From contig NC_049991.1 of assembly GCF_000003815.2 (NCBI RefSeq), positions 19,765,764 through 19,829,763 of the forward strand: 64,000 nt of DNA. The letters are read 5' to 3'. Position 1 is the stretch's first letter. Each line of letters begins with the position of its first letter. The position numbers were made by a program, and so were the translations under genes. A model generated the notes under the pieces. That model saw only the letters and a program-made list of their open reading frames with translations, did not search any database and was not told the DNA's origin. Origin of the DNA: Branchiostoma floridae. Lineage: Eukaryota; Chordata; Leptocardii; Amphioxiformes; Branchiostomatidae. Below, piece after piece: positions 43,366 through 53,164 of the stretch.

Positions 43366-43932
43366 TCTGCTGGTAACACTCCCAGCAGGCTGGTCCTACA
43401 TGTCCTTCACAAATCACCCCATTTGTAGAGCTGGGCAGTAGGCCTGCTGGTAACCTACCTAGCAGACTCGTCCTACATGTCCTTCACGAGTCACCCCACT
43501 TGTAGAGCTGGGCAGTAGGCCTGCTGGTAACCTACCTAGCAGACTCGTCCTACATGTCCTTCACGAGTCACCCCACTTGTAGAGCTGGGCAGTAGGCCTG
43601 CTGGTAACCTACCTAGCAGACTCGTCCTACATGTCCTTTACGAGTCACCCCACTTGTAGAGCTGGGCAGTAGGCCTGCTGGTAACCTACCTAGCAGACTC
43701 GTCCTACATGTCCTTCACGAGTCACCCCACTTGTAGAGCTGGACAGTAGGCCTGCTGGTAACCTACCTAGCAGACTCGTCCTACATGTCCTTCACGACTC
43801 CCACTTGTAGAGCTGGGCAGTAGGCCTGCTGGTAACCTACCTAGCAGGCTGGTCCTACATGTCCTTCACGAGTCACACCACTTGTAGAGCTGGGCAATGG
43901 GCCTGCTGGTAGTCTACCTAGCACGCTGGTGT
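43366..43932. repeat. Tandem array 1, 77-bp unit, about 7 copies
   Basis: Each unit holds two inverted repeats, CTGCT...AGCAG and GACTCGT...ACGAGTC, with the spacer CACTTGTAGAGCTGGGCAGT. Copies are almost identical, with the outer units more diverged. Confidence 0.9.
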
Positions 43933-44423
43933 TGCCCGCCGATGTTGATCTCGGTAGAACAAATGTTGCAGTAGGGGGAACAATTGAAGTCGTACTAGAA
44001 GGAGTGTGGCAATGACGGCTGAAGGTCCGTTACTTGTCACTTTGCGTACTTCCTTCCGTCGTTCGGGCTGGCGGTATCGATGGAACTCCGAACAAGGAGA
44101 GAAAATAAATCAAGTAATTGATGAAGAATGTTTCGACAAAGAAAATGTAATAACTGTCATGATTCAATATAGTATGTGATCGAATATATTGTGAGATAGT
44201 AAAATTCTATGTGATCACTGCAAGAAACATTAAAATAGTATACCTCAATGTAAGGTATAAAATCATCCTTCATATGTATAAAGTACAAACTTAGATGCAG
44301 ATTACCATATACGAACTATCACTCACTGGCGTCCTTAGGTAACTCACCATCAGGAATCCAGTCTGTTTTAGCGGTAGACTCTCATAACTCAATCTGAGAA
44401 TCTCAATCAATAAATAATTGAAT

Positions 44424-45825
44424 AAGAGAATGGCCCGTGAGTCATACAGTCACACAGCCAAATATAACCTATGCTAGCCCTCCTACCTGGTCACACAGGT
44501 AAAAAAGATAAGAGAATGGTCTGTGAGTCATACGGTCGCACAGCCAAAATTAACCTGTGATAAAGCTGGCAGGTGGCACAGGTATATGAAAGAAGAAAAA
44601 AGTCTGTGAGTCATACGGTCGCACAGCCATAAATAACCTGTGAGTTATACGTTCTCACAGGTAAATAAAATTAAGAAAATGGACTGTGAGTCATACGGTC
44701 GCACAGCCATAAATAACCTGTGAGTTATACGTTCTCACAGGTAAATAAAATTAAGAAAATGGACTGTGAGTCATACGGTCGCACAGCCATAAATAAACTG
44801 TGAGTTATACGTTCTCACAGGTAAATAAAAATAAGAAAATGGACTGTGAGTCATACGGTCGCACAGCCATAAATAACCTGTGTTAACCCTTCAAGCAGGT
44901 GTCACAGGTAAATAAAAATAAGAAAATGGACTGTGAGTCATACGGTCGCACAGCCATAAATAACCTGTGTTAACCCTTCAAGCAGGTGGCACAGGTAAAT
45001 AAAAATATGAAAATGGACTGTGAGTCATACGGTCGCACAGCCATAAATAACCTATGAGTTATACGTTCTCACAGGTAAATAAAATTAAGAAAATGGACTG
45101 TGAGTCATACGGTCGCACAGCCATAAATAACCTGTGAGTTATACGTTCTCACAGGTAAATAAAAATAAGAAAATGGACTGTGAGTCATACGGTCGCACAG
45201 CCATAAATAACCTGTGTTAACCCTTCAAGCAGGTGTCACAGGTAAATAAAAATAAGAAAATGGACTGTGAGTCATACGGTCGCACAGCCATAATTAACCT
45301 GTGAGTTATACGTTCTCACAGGTAAATAAAATTAAGAAAATGGACTGTGAGTCATACGGTCGCACAGCCATAAATAACCTGTGTTAAACCTTCAAGCAGG
45401 TGGCACAGGTAAATAATATAAGAGGATGGTCTATGAGTCAAACGTTCGATCATTCAATTATAACCTGTGAGTTATACGTTCTCACAGGTAAATGAAATAA
45501 GAAAATGGTCTGTGAGTCATACGGTCGCACAGCCATAAATAACCTGTGTTAAACCTTCAAGCAGGTGGCACAGGTAAATAATATAAGAGGATGGTCTATG
45601 AGTCAAACGGTCGATCAGTCAATTATAACCTGTGAGTTATACGTTCTCACAGGTAAATGAAATAAGAAAATGGTCTGTGAGTCATACGGTCGCACAGCCA
45701 TAAATAACCTGTGTTAAACCTTCAAGCAGGTGGCACAGGTAAATAATATAAGAGGATGGTCTATGAGTCAAACGGTCGCTCAGTCAATAATAACCTGTGA
45801 GTTATACCTTTACACAGATAAATGG
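44424..45825. repeat. Tandem array 2, about 80-bp unit, about 17 copies
   Basis: Unit: GGACTGTGAGTCATACGGTC, GCACAGCCATAAATAACCTG, a second stem, then GTAAATAAAATTAAGAAAAT. Hairpin one is CTGTGAG...CGCACAG. Hairpin two occurs in two forms with different loops but the same stem: CCTGTGAG...CTCACAGG, and CCTGTG(TTAACCCTTCAAGCAGGTG)CACAGG. At 45421-45800 a two-unit higher-order repeat of exactly 165 bp occurs (starts 45421, 45586, 45751). Confidence 0.9.
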
Positions 45826-46275
45826 GTAGCTGGTTTCACCTGCCGAACAAACCTTCTGGGAACTGAATTGTTACATTTTTACTACTACTTGAATTCTTCG
45901 TTTCTTCTCAGGCGACACCAACTTTTTAGGGGGTGAAATCACACCAGTGGCTATAATGATCTCACAATCGGTTAAGCAACATGAAAGTTGTGGTGCATAT
46001 TTTTTAAACATTACAGGGGTTGTGAAAAATGAAGGAACCAGTGATGTTGTCTATAATTTGCTCCATATCAAGTCATAAAGGCGGGCGACAGCATTTTTTA
46101 CATTTCAACAAGAACGAGCGTAATGTGTCCCTGCCTTTGTTTCCACCCTGTAGACAGTCTGGGATTTCTAATAAATCTATGTATTTATAGGGTATAATTC
46201 ACCCTTGTAGCTACTGGGATGGTCACAGTAGGGAATACTTCCTTGGTACTTTACCCAGGGAACACGGGATTCCTG

Positions 46276-47035
46276 TTTAAGAGAATGGTCTAAGAGTCAC
46301 ACAGTCATAGAGCCAAAATAACCTGTGGTAACCCTCCTATCAGGTCGCACAGGTAAATAGAATAAGAGAATGGTCTGTGAGCCATACGACCACACAGCCA
46401 AAATATACATGTAAGTCCTACTTTCGGACAGGTAAATAGAATAAGAGAATGGTCTGTGAGCCATTCAGCCACACAGCCAAAATATAACCTGTAAGTCCTA
46501 CTTTCGCACAGGTAAATAGAATAAGAGAATGGTCTGTGAGCCATACGGCCACACAGCCAATATATTATATAACATGTGAGTCCTACTTTCTCACAGGTAA
46601 ATAGAATAAGAGAATGGTCTGTGAGCCATACGGCCACACAGCCGAAATATAACATGTGGGTCCTACTTTCGCACAGGTAAATATAATAAGGGAATGTTCT
46701 GTGAGCCATTCAGCCACACAGCCGAAATATAACATGTGAGTCCTACTTTCGCATAGGATAATAGAATAAAAGAATGGTCTGTGAGTCATACGGTCACACA
46801 GCCAATATATAACATGTGAGTCCTACTTTCGCACAGGTAAATAGAATAAGAGAATGGTCTGAGAGCCATACAGCCACACAGCCGAAATATAACATGTGGG
46901 TCCTACTTTCGCATAGGTAAATAGAATAAAAGAATGGTCTGTGAGTCGTACGGTCACACAGCCTAAACATAACCTGTGAGTCATACTTTCGCACCGGTAA
47001 ATAGAAACGAAGAAAAATGGTCTGTACGGTGACAC
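46276..47035. repeat. Tandem array 3, about 80-bp unit, about 9 copies
   Basis: Diverged relative of array 2: CTGTGAGCCATACGGCCACA followed by CAG, then a second stem (A)CCTGT(A/G)...CACAGG(T) and GTAAATAGAATAAGAGAATG. A lone half unit recurs at 47092-47115. The long minus-strand frame through it (46305-46709) is a by-product of the repeat. Confidence 0.9.
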
Positions 47036-47347
47036 ATTTTAAAATTAACTTCGCAGTATTGAGTCAACGATCAGCCATGAACAAATACTAACTGTGAGCC
47101 ATACGGTCACACAGCAGAATTATCTTTATGATAAATAAACCAGGTCACATAACGGGTAAAGAGCATGACCTGATATTGAGCTAATTTCATGATGTATAAA
47201 CCCAAGGAGGTTAAAAAATATCATAACAGGCAAAAACCTGACTTGTTACCGGCAAGAATTAATTTTCGAATTAAAAAGAAACAAAATATGATACAAAATA
47301 ATCCACAATAATCAGCTAACCAAACTCACTCGGGACTGGGTGGGAGG

Positions 47348-47576
47348 GCACAAAAACATGCGATTAACTCCCCAATTCGGGCGTGGAGCTCGGGGAAGTT
47401 CAAACTGCCCTTCTTCTATCTCTGTCAAGAATGATTCAGCGTTCGAATCTCTGAACACTGCTTGTTTGAAGGGCGCTGATTGGTTGTTCGAAAAGAACGT
47501 CGGTTTGATGCTTGGCCCCTGTAACGTTGGGCCAAATCAAAATATATCGGCCGTCACATCCGGCCTAAATTTCTAT
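47348..47576. repeat. Shared right end, copy 1
   Basis: 229 bp, equal in length to 49354-49582 and differing by one base (TTCTATC versus TTCTTTC). Contains a CCAAT box on the minus strand (ATTGG at 47478) and two terminal hairpins. It passes directly into the next left end through a shared TAT. Confidence 0.9.
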
Positions 47577-47790
47577 TTTTGTTTCACAAAAATGAATTTA
47601 TGCCTACCTTCTCGGCCGTTATAGTTATTCAGAAAGAACCCATAATCACTCCACACTAAATGTTTCTTGGTGGGAATACCAGCAACTTTTATTGACTGGC
47701 ATAAAGCATAACAAAGAGGAGAAACTTTACAAACCAAAATGGAAATCATTTTGCACAAATTGTCATGCCTGACATATACGATCATTACAC

Positions 47791-48093
47791 TTATTGTGTA
47801 TCTGAAAATGTTTTACAAACGTTGTAATATAACCAACAATCAATCACGATTTTTCCACCCGCCAATGGAGCGATAGCGACGAAAAACCCCCCAAAGCGAG
47901 CCGCTAGGCGATTTAGAAAGGCCAGTAAGGTAGGCATGAACAAAATGATGATCCCTGGAAACGTGACCATCAGATTCAGATACCCCTTTCCACGATACTG
48001 TGCTGTTTCTCTCATGAACAAATAAATGCCATACAATAAGCACTCATAAACACCGGATAGTGAAATTACCCCTCCTGATTTACCTTGTTTCAT
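47791..48093 (-). CDS. Hydrophobic hypothetical protein in unit 2 (low confidence)
   Basis: 100 codons from ATG at 48093. Two hydrophobic stretches, about residues 9-28 (VISLSGVYECLLYGIYLFM) and 42-62 (MVTFPGIIILFMPTLLAFLN), are followed by RLAARFGGFFVAIAPLAGG. The last 25 codons and the stop lie in the shared left end, where an AATAAA-type signal follows on the minus strand. A CCAAT-containing shared end lies about 1.4 kb upstream. Unit 1 has a hydrophobic stretch in the same orientation (minus strand near 43080-43220, with VIPLILLMFLCSMIALTHLM) but no clear homology. Family not recognised; could be chance. Confidence 0.25.
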   Translation of the reverse strand: MKQGKSGGVISLSGVYECLLYGIYLFMRETAQYRGKGYLNLMVTFPGIIILFMPTLLAFLNRLAARFGGFFVAIAPLAGGKIVIDCWLYYNVCKTFSDTQ

Positions 48094-49353
48094 TTATGCA
48101 CAATGTCAAAATTTTGAAATCCACTCTGTGGTACTTCCGTCGTAAACAGTAGTCTGAGCTTACGATACAAAGATTCAAAATAACCATCTATGACATTGCT
48201 TGAATGCTTGAAAGTCCTGAATTCCATTTTTCTCGGCAGGATTTATAACGTTATAGATTCTATGCAAAGTTTTGGAATCGTGTCGATACATAAGATAACG
48301 TTAGTAACGGCACGGAACTTTAATCGGATACTTTTCAAAACCCATCTGTCAGTCAAAAACTAGCTCCGGTATGCAAAATATTTTCAGTGCTTTACAAAAT
48401 CGGTAAGATATACGACTTAAAACCTTGTTAAGTTTGAGCCCAGAAAGATTGCACATTGCAACGACAAGTTAATCAATCTTCCGGTATGTTTTCAAGCCAA
48501 TAAAATAATTCGTGGGAGAGGGGCAGCGTTTGGAGTTTCAAGAAATTATACTTTACATCCTCACATTACACTTTTATCATCACAGAGAATATAAAACAAA
48601 TTAATAAAATGTCCGTCTAAGGCAACCGATATGCCCTGAAGTGTCCTTCTTTTAAGTACATCTCCAGTCTTTGTCAATCTAAATTGGGCGGAAATCAGAA
48701 CACGTGCCATTTTGAATCATGCCTCAGCACGCCATTTCACCCCTATTATTGAAAATGCTCACATCCAAAAGCTAGCAGTATGGACCTCACGGCCATACCA
48801 ACAGCCCTCACGTGGGGAACGTACAGTAGAGAGTTTGTAATGTGTTATTCGAACCCTATTTGATATTAAACGCCTGTATGAAGTTCCCTCATCCTGACTA
48901 GAAACGTTCAGATAAACACCAAATCGCAGTTATACTACCCTTGACTTAACAGTTTTCAGTCAAGTAAATCTGTAAAAAGTTTCGTGAAGACTCCATGGCC
49001 TTTTTTTTCACCCACGCTGAGAACAGTTCTTTGTAACACAAACAATCGTCTGCTGTTTGCTTCCCGCCTTGCTACTAGTAGACTAGTGACTGAGATAAAC
49101 TGTGAATGAACACAGGCTATATACCCCAATACCTATATGGGTAAAAAAAGAAAGACCTGGGGCATCAGTGTACATGTGCCCGGAAAGTTTCCAAACTCAT
49201 ATTGTGGAATCGAACGTTACCAATGTCAAGATACGAATATCCCACTTACCGCAACAGTGTACGTTAACGTTCAAATCCAGCGCTGTAAATTCCCCCAAAG
49301 CGACGATTCACAAAACAACAAAAGATAAGATTAACTCACAAACACAAAAACAT

Positions 49354-49582
49354 GCACAAAAACATGCGATTAACTCCCCAATTCGGGCGTGGAGCTCGGG
49401 GAAGTTCAAACTGCCCTTCTTCTTTCTCTGTCAAGAATGATTCAGCGTTCGAATCTCTGAACACTGCTTGTTTGAAGGGCGCTGATTGGTTGTTCGAAAA
49501 GAACGTCGGTTTGATGCTTGGCCCCTGTAACGTTGGGCCAAATCAAAATATATCGGCCGTCACATCCGGCCTAAATTTCTAT
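49354..49582. repeat. Shared right end, copy 2
   Basis: 229 bp. Preceded by a partial duplicate of its own first bases (CACAAAAACATGCACAAAAA), followed by ATATGCAG flanking DNA. Confidence 0.9.
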
Positions 49583-49894
49583 ATATGCAGATGTGCGTCT
49601 AATCTATTCTAGGACATTCGACTTCCTCTCGCTTCTTGGTAATAGCATAAATGTAGCTAGCTGTATGGTTTGTTAGAATTGGTTTATCAAAAGCTGTCAG
49701 GAATGTAAATTTCTATTTACTATTCAAGTATCTTAATAATTATGGGGTGATCTGATCGAGAGAATGCCGCGGGCTATTATTGTGAAAAAATATCCTTTCG
49801 AGATCACATACCTGTCGACCGATCGCCTGCCCTGCTATGTACGTGACACGTGCATGAACATTAGGTTGTAGGGGTGTGGTGTGGGTTGATTTCA

Positions 49895-50045
49895 ACTCTC
49901 CAGGCAGAGATTCGGCTCCGGCTGCTGTGTTTTTAGTCTTTTATCGAGCTTTCCGTAAAGAATACAGTACAACATAGAAATCCCGATAAAGAAGGACTAA
50001 AAACATGTAAAAAAACAGCCTGAGACGAACCTCTGCTTGGAGAGT
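49895..50045. mobile_element. MITE family A copy 5
   Basis: ACTCTCCAGGCAGAGATTCG at the left, GACGAACCTCTGCTTGGAGA at the right; the most palindromic and shortest copy (151 bp). Confidence 0.8.
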
Positions 50046-51284
50046 AGTAGATGTTTTGGTGAAAAATGAGGCAGAGCCTCTGTCAACTTCAAAATTCATT
50101 GACCTTGTGATCAACAGATACGGCCGAAGCCGAGTTTGTCGACCATTGAAGGCGATTGGGTTTTGTGGGTTTTAGCAGGAAGGTTTTAAAAGCTAATAAA
50201 GACGCCCGTTAAGTCCCTGACCGAAAAGAAGGTCGGCCGACGTGTCGGCGAGCTCCAAATTGGCATTTTCGGCCAAAGTACGACCGACGCGTACGTCCTG
50301 GCAATTACGCGGTTTTCGGACAATTCTTAGCAGCTCGGACGACGTCCACGGGTCCCTGGCAGCTGCAAGGCCTTGGTGACGGTTTTTAAGCTTTTTATGT
50401 CATTTTGGATTGGTCTATGGTATTCGTCGAAGGTCGTGGCAACATTATGATGCTTTTTTTTTCTTGTGTTGTTGTTGTAAACTTTGTGACAAGTTCACAG
50501 AATCAGTCAAGCACTCCTGAGCAGTTCCCTCACGTTTCCTGATGTTTCTGATTTGCAGGGAGGACCCCCCCCCTTTGCCATGAGTGACAGCCGAGAGGTT
50601 ATATATAGACATGGTCTAAAACGGGCCAAGTGATGTAACCTCTGTCTTCCCACACTATTTCTATGCTACGGGCCAAAAGAAATAGATGTCTTGGTTTGCG
50701 GGAAATACTGTGCTTGGTTCGTCCCTTGATGATACATTACTTGTAGTATTTGGTAGTGAATATATAGTCTGCTTTGAATTTTCCTCTCTACCTCAGTCTT
50801 ACTGACTCTTACATTTATGTCTTCTTACTTCAGGCCTCACTAAATCTGTTTCATGGTTCTGTGAATAAAGAAAACTAAACATGAGTCTTGATTATGCGTT
50901 GTTAACATGTCGACAAAGATGAAACATCCAGGTTATAAGATACGCCATAAAGCAGTTACTGAAGCAACTGGATATCTTTTTGGAAATGGTCAGACGTTTC
51001 AACTGCTATCAAGCAGTTTATGTCAGGGACACTGAAGAGATCTTGTTGGAGAGGGTTTATATTGTATCCTAGTTGTGTCTGGGAAACATGGACATGGGTT
51101 GATGTGGTCTTACCAAATGAAATACAGCCAGGGAAAAGCACGGCCGTCTGTGAGGCGCTGCACTCTGGTTTTACGCGTTAACTTTGATAGCGCCGTGGGG
51201 CGGGAAGGGTTAAAGTTACGTAAGGTTCAATGTTGCGCCACGGGGGTTTACTTTAGGGCACCGGCGAAAGAGCCAACACTCAAG

Positions 51285-51404
51285 GCACGAAAACTGATAT
51301 TTAAGTACGCTTAAACCTAACGTAAAGATGACGTTTATGCACAAGAGTGCACAACGTCACATTTACGATAGGTTTACTCGTTGCTTAAATATCAGTTTTC
51401 GTGC
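51285..51404. mobile_element. Palindromic MITE family I, copy 1 (120 bp)
   Basis: GCACGAAAACTGATATTTAA at the left and TTAAATATCAGTTTTCGTGC at the right; the interior arms CCTAACGTAAAGATGACGTT / AACGTCACATTTACGATAGG also pair. A second copy of the same length is at 52850-52969. Confidence 0.85.
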
Positions 51405-52366
51405 ATTGAGCTAGCATTGCAGTTGGCGATAAAATGCCGAGCTTCGGTTTGTGCTTGTGTGTTGTGTTTTATCTTTTCATTTATTGATTAAGTACTGTAC
51501 ATAGCGTACAATACTGTACATAGCGTATGTCCTCTCTGTCACGACCAGCGGAAGACTAGCTCTTCAGTGACCTTAAACTGGATCGAGATCACATTCCTTT
51601 CCTTTCCTAATTGATCAAGTTCACTAAGTGGTCAAAAAACAAAAAGGTTCAAGAAATGACTGAATAAACAGAGGATAGTATATCGTACACTATATTCTTC
51701 ATTGTTGTTCTTTTGCATCTCCTTCTTTGACTCTAGAATTGACTTTGACATTAGTCTTCGTTTTTCGGTGCATTTTGCCAATTTACGGCATATATTTTCT
51801 CATTTTGCATCTGCTTTGTATGTTACAGAATAGTTGAAAACCTTTTTTGCAGGAAACGTTCGATTGGATGTCATCCATATAGTCCAATAGATATGACCTT
51901 ACTTTATATTTCAATGCAGTGTAAAACCTGTCTAACAAGCTTAAGACAAGCGGGGAATTCGAATAGGCTGATTTTATAGGTAAAACTTAAAACGTAACGG
52001 ATAAGCCACTGCACTGAAACAGTCACCACACGCACACATGGATTGAATTCGCTGAGAAATCCACCAGTTTAATCATGTTCTAGTCAGTGTGTATATCCAT
52101 TGCACCACCACTGCTGAGGATGCATACCTATCCCGCCCAATTGAGGAATATAAGATAGTTTTCAGAGGTCCTCTGTAGTTTTTAGTCCAGAATAATCTGT
52201 CACCATACAAATGTATTTCTAATAAATACAAATAATTACAGACATACATACATACTTTAGTTCATATAATACAGAAATATAGACATTTCTTTTGAAATAC
52301 ACGAGATACACTGTTGGCAACAAACGAGTTAGTACATGCAGCAAAAGCGTTAAAAAAGCTTTCGAA

Positions 52367-52505
52367 ATCTCCATGCAGATCTTACGGTAGCATAAGATAG
52401 TATCAAAAGCTGGCAAAGGACCTTCAATTGCCAATCCTAGGTCGGCTATACTCCTTTGTCAGCTCCTGATACTATCTTATACGACCGTAGGATCTGCTTG
52501 GAAAT
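52367..52505. mobile_element. MITE family B copy 3
   Basis: ATCTCCATGCAGATCTTACG...ATAGTATCAAAAGCTGGCAA, with GATACTATCTTATACGACCG...ATCTGCTTGG on the right. Near-complete hairpin. Confidence 0.8.
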
Positions 52506-52849
52506 TAGGCTTTCGCTCCAAAAACTATTTTGGGCAATTTAACGTCACCACCAAAAGTGTAGTAATCGTTTACCTCGTAGAGGCATTATCACCGGATATG
52601 AATATCCTTGTCTCAAATGAAATATAACGAACGATGATTAAAGACTATATATGCATACATATTTCATAATTCAATAAGTTATACAACATTTCTAGAATAT
52701 ATACATGTAAAATGGTGTCCATACATCAAAGTTCTACTTTGAGAAGAAAGTGAAAGAATGGAGGTAAAAAAAGTGAACAGTGACTTGAGGAAATAACCTG
52801 GTGCTGTTTGGGTTATCTACCCAAGGTCTGTTTGACAGTTTCGGTCACT

Positions 52850-52969
52850 GCACGAAAACTGATATTTAAGCAACGCTAAAACCTAACGCAAAGGTGACGT
52901 TGTGCACTCTTGTCCATAAACGTAACCTTTACGTTAGGTTTAAGTGTGCTTAAATATCAATTTTCGTGC
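52850..52969. mobile_element. Palindromic MITE family I, copy 2 (120 bp)
   Basis: Same ends and length as 51285-51404. The loop reads GTGCACTCTTGTCCATAAACG, the reverse complement of the central part of copy 1, so the two copies are inverted in the middle. Confidence 0.85.
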
Positions 52970-53164
52970 CGTGGGTATTAAAGGAGGTAGACGTAGTAGT
53001 GGTAGAAGTCCAAGGTATACACAATACAACAACAGATGAAAACCGTAGTTTTCACAAGAAATGTTCCTGCGTTTAACAGTTTTACGACCCAACGGTCTGC
53101 GGCTGAAATATATCCTGACTGTGTACGCGTGCGCGGTCTAAAAGGGATGCCGGGAAGGGAAGCA

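Larger units (their letters stand above)
41785..47576. mobile_element. Unit 1 of a head-to-tail pair with shared ends (Helentron-like?)
   Basis: Left end 41785-42074 and right end 47348-47576 are almost identical to those of unit 2 (47574-49582), one mismatch in each. The 5.3-kb interior is different and contains three hairpin-unit arrays. The left tip is a hairpin (TTTTTGT/ACAAAAA). Near the right tip are hairpins GGCCC...GGGCC and GGCCG...CGGCC, the last 11 bp before the end, like a Helitron 3' terminus. TAT occurs at all three borders. No transposase, Rep or helicase was found, so assignment to a rolling-circle class is an inference. The alternative is a pair of tandem gene cassettes with homogenised ends. 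Confidence 0.5.
47574..49582. mobile_element. Unit 2 of the head-to-tail pair
   Basis: Same left (47574-47863) and right (49354-49582) ends as unit 1, but a 1.5-kb interior without tandem arrays. It contains a hydrophobic open frame on the minus strand (47791-48093) that runs into the shared left end. Confidence 0.5.
49583..53164. other. Intergenic DNA upstream of the CYP gene 2 3' end
   Basis: Contains MITEs listed separately. Otherwise AT-rich DNA with no splice-supported coding exon seen on either strand. Confidence 0.4.

Noticed and set aside
46305-46994. Long minus-strand open frames with repeated YLCESRTHMLYFGCVA-type peptide
   Set aside because: Pure product of translating the 80-bp array; the frame changes every unit, and there is no start or splice context.
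43366-47035. CRISPR-like appearance of regularly spaced repeats
   Set aside because: The whole 77-80 bp unit is repeated with no unique spacers, and the surrounding genes are animal genes with introns. These are tandem satellites.
47340-49582. LTR retrotransposon bounded by the 229-bp direct repeats
   Set aside because: The repeats lack TG...CA ends, a primer-binding site and a target duplication, and the first copy is fused to another repeated block. A shared-end unit fits better.
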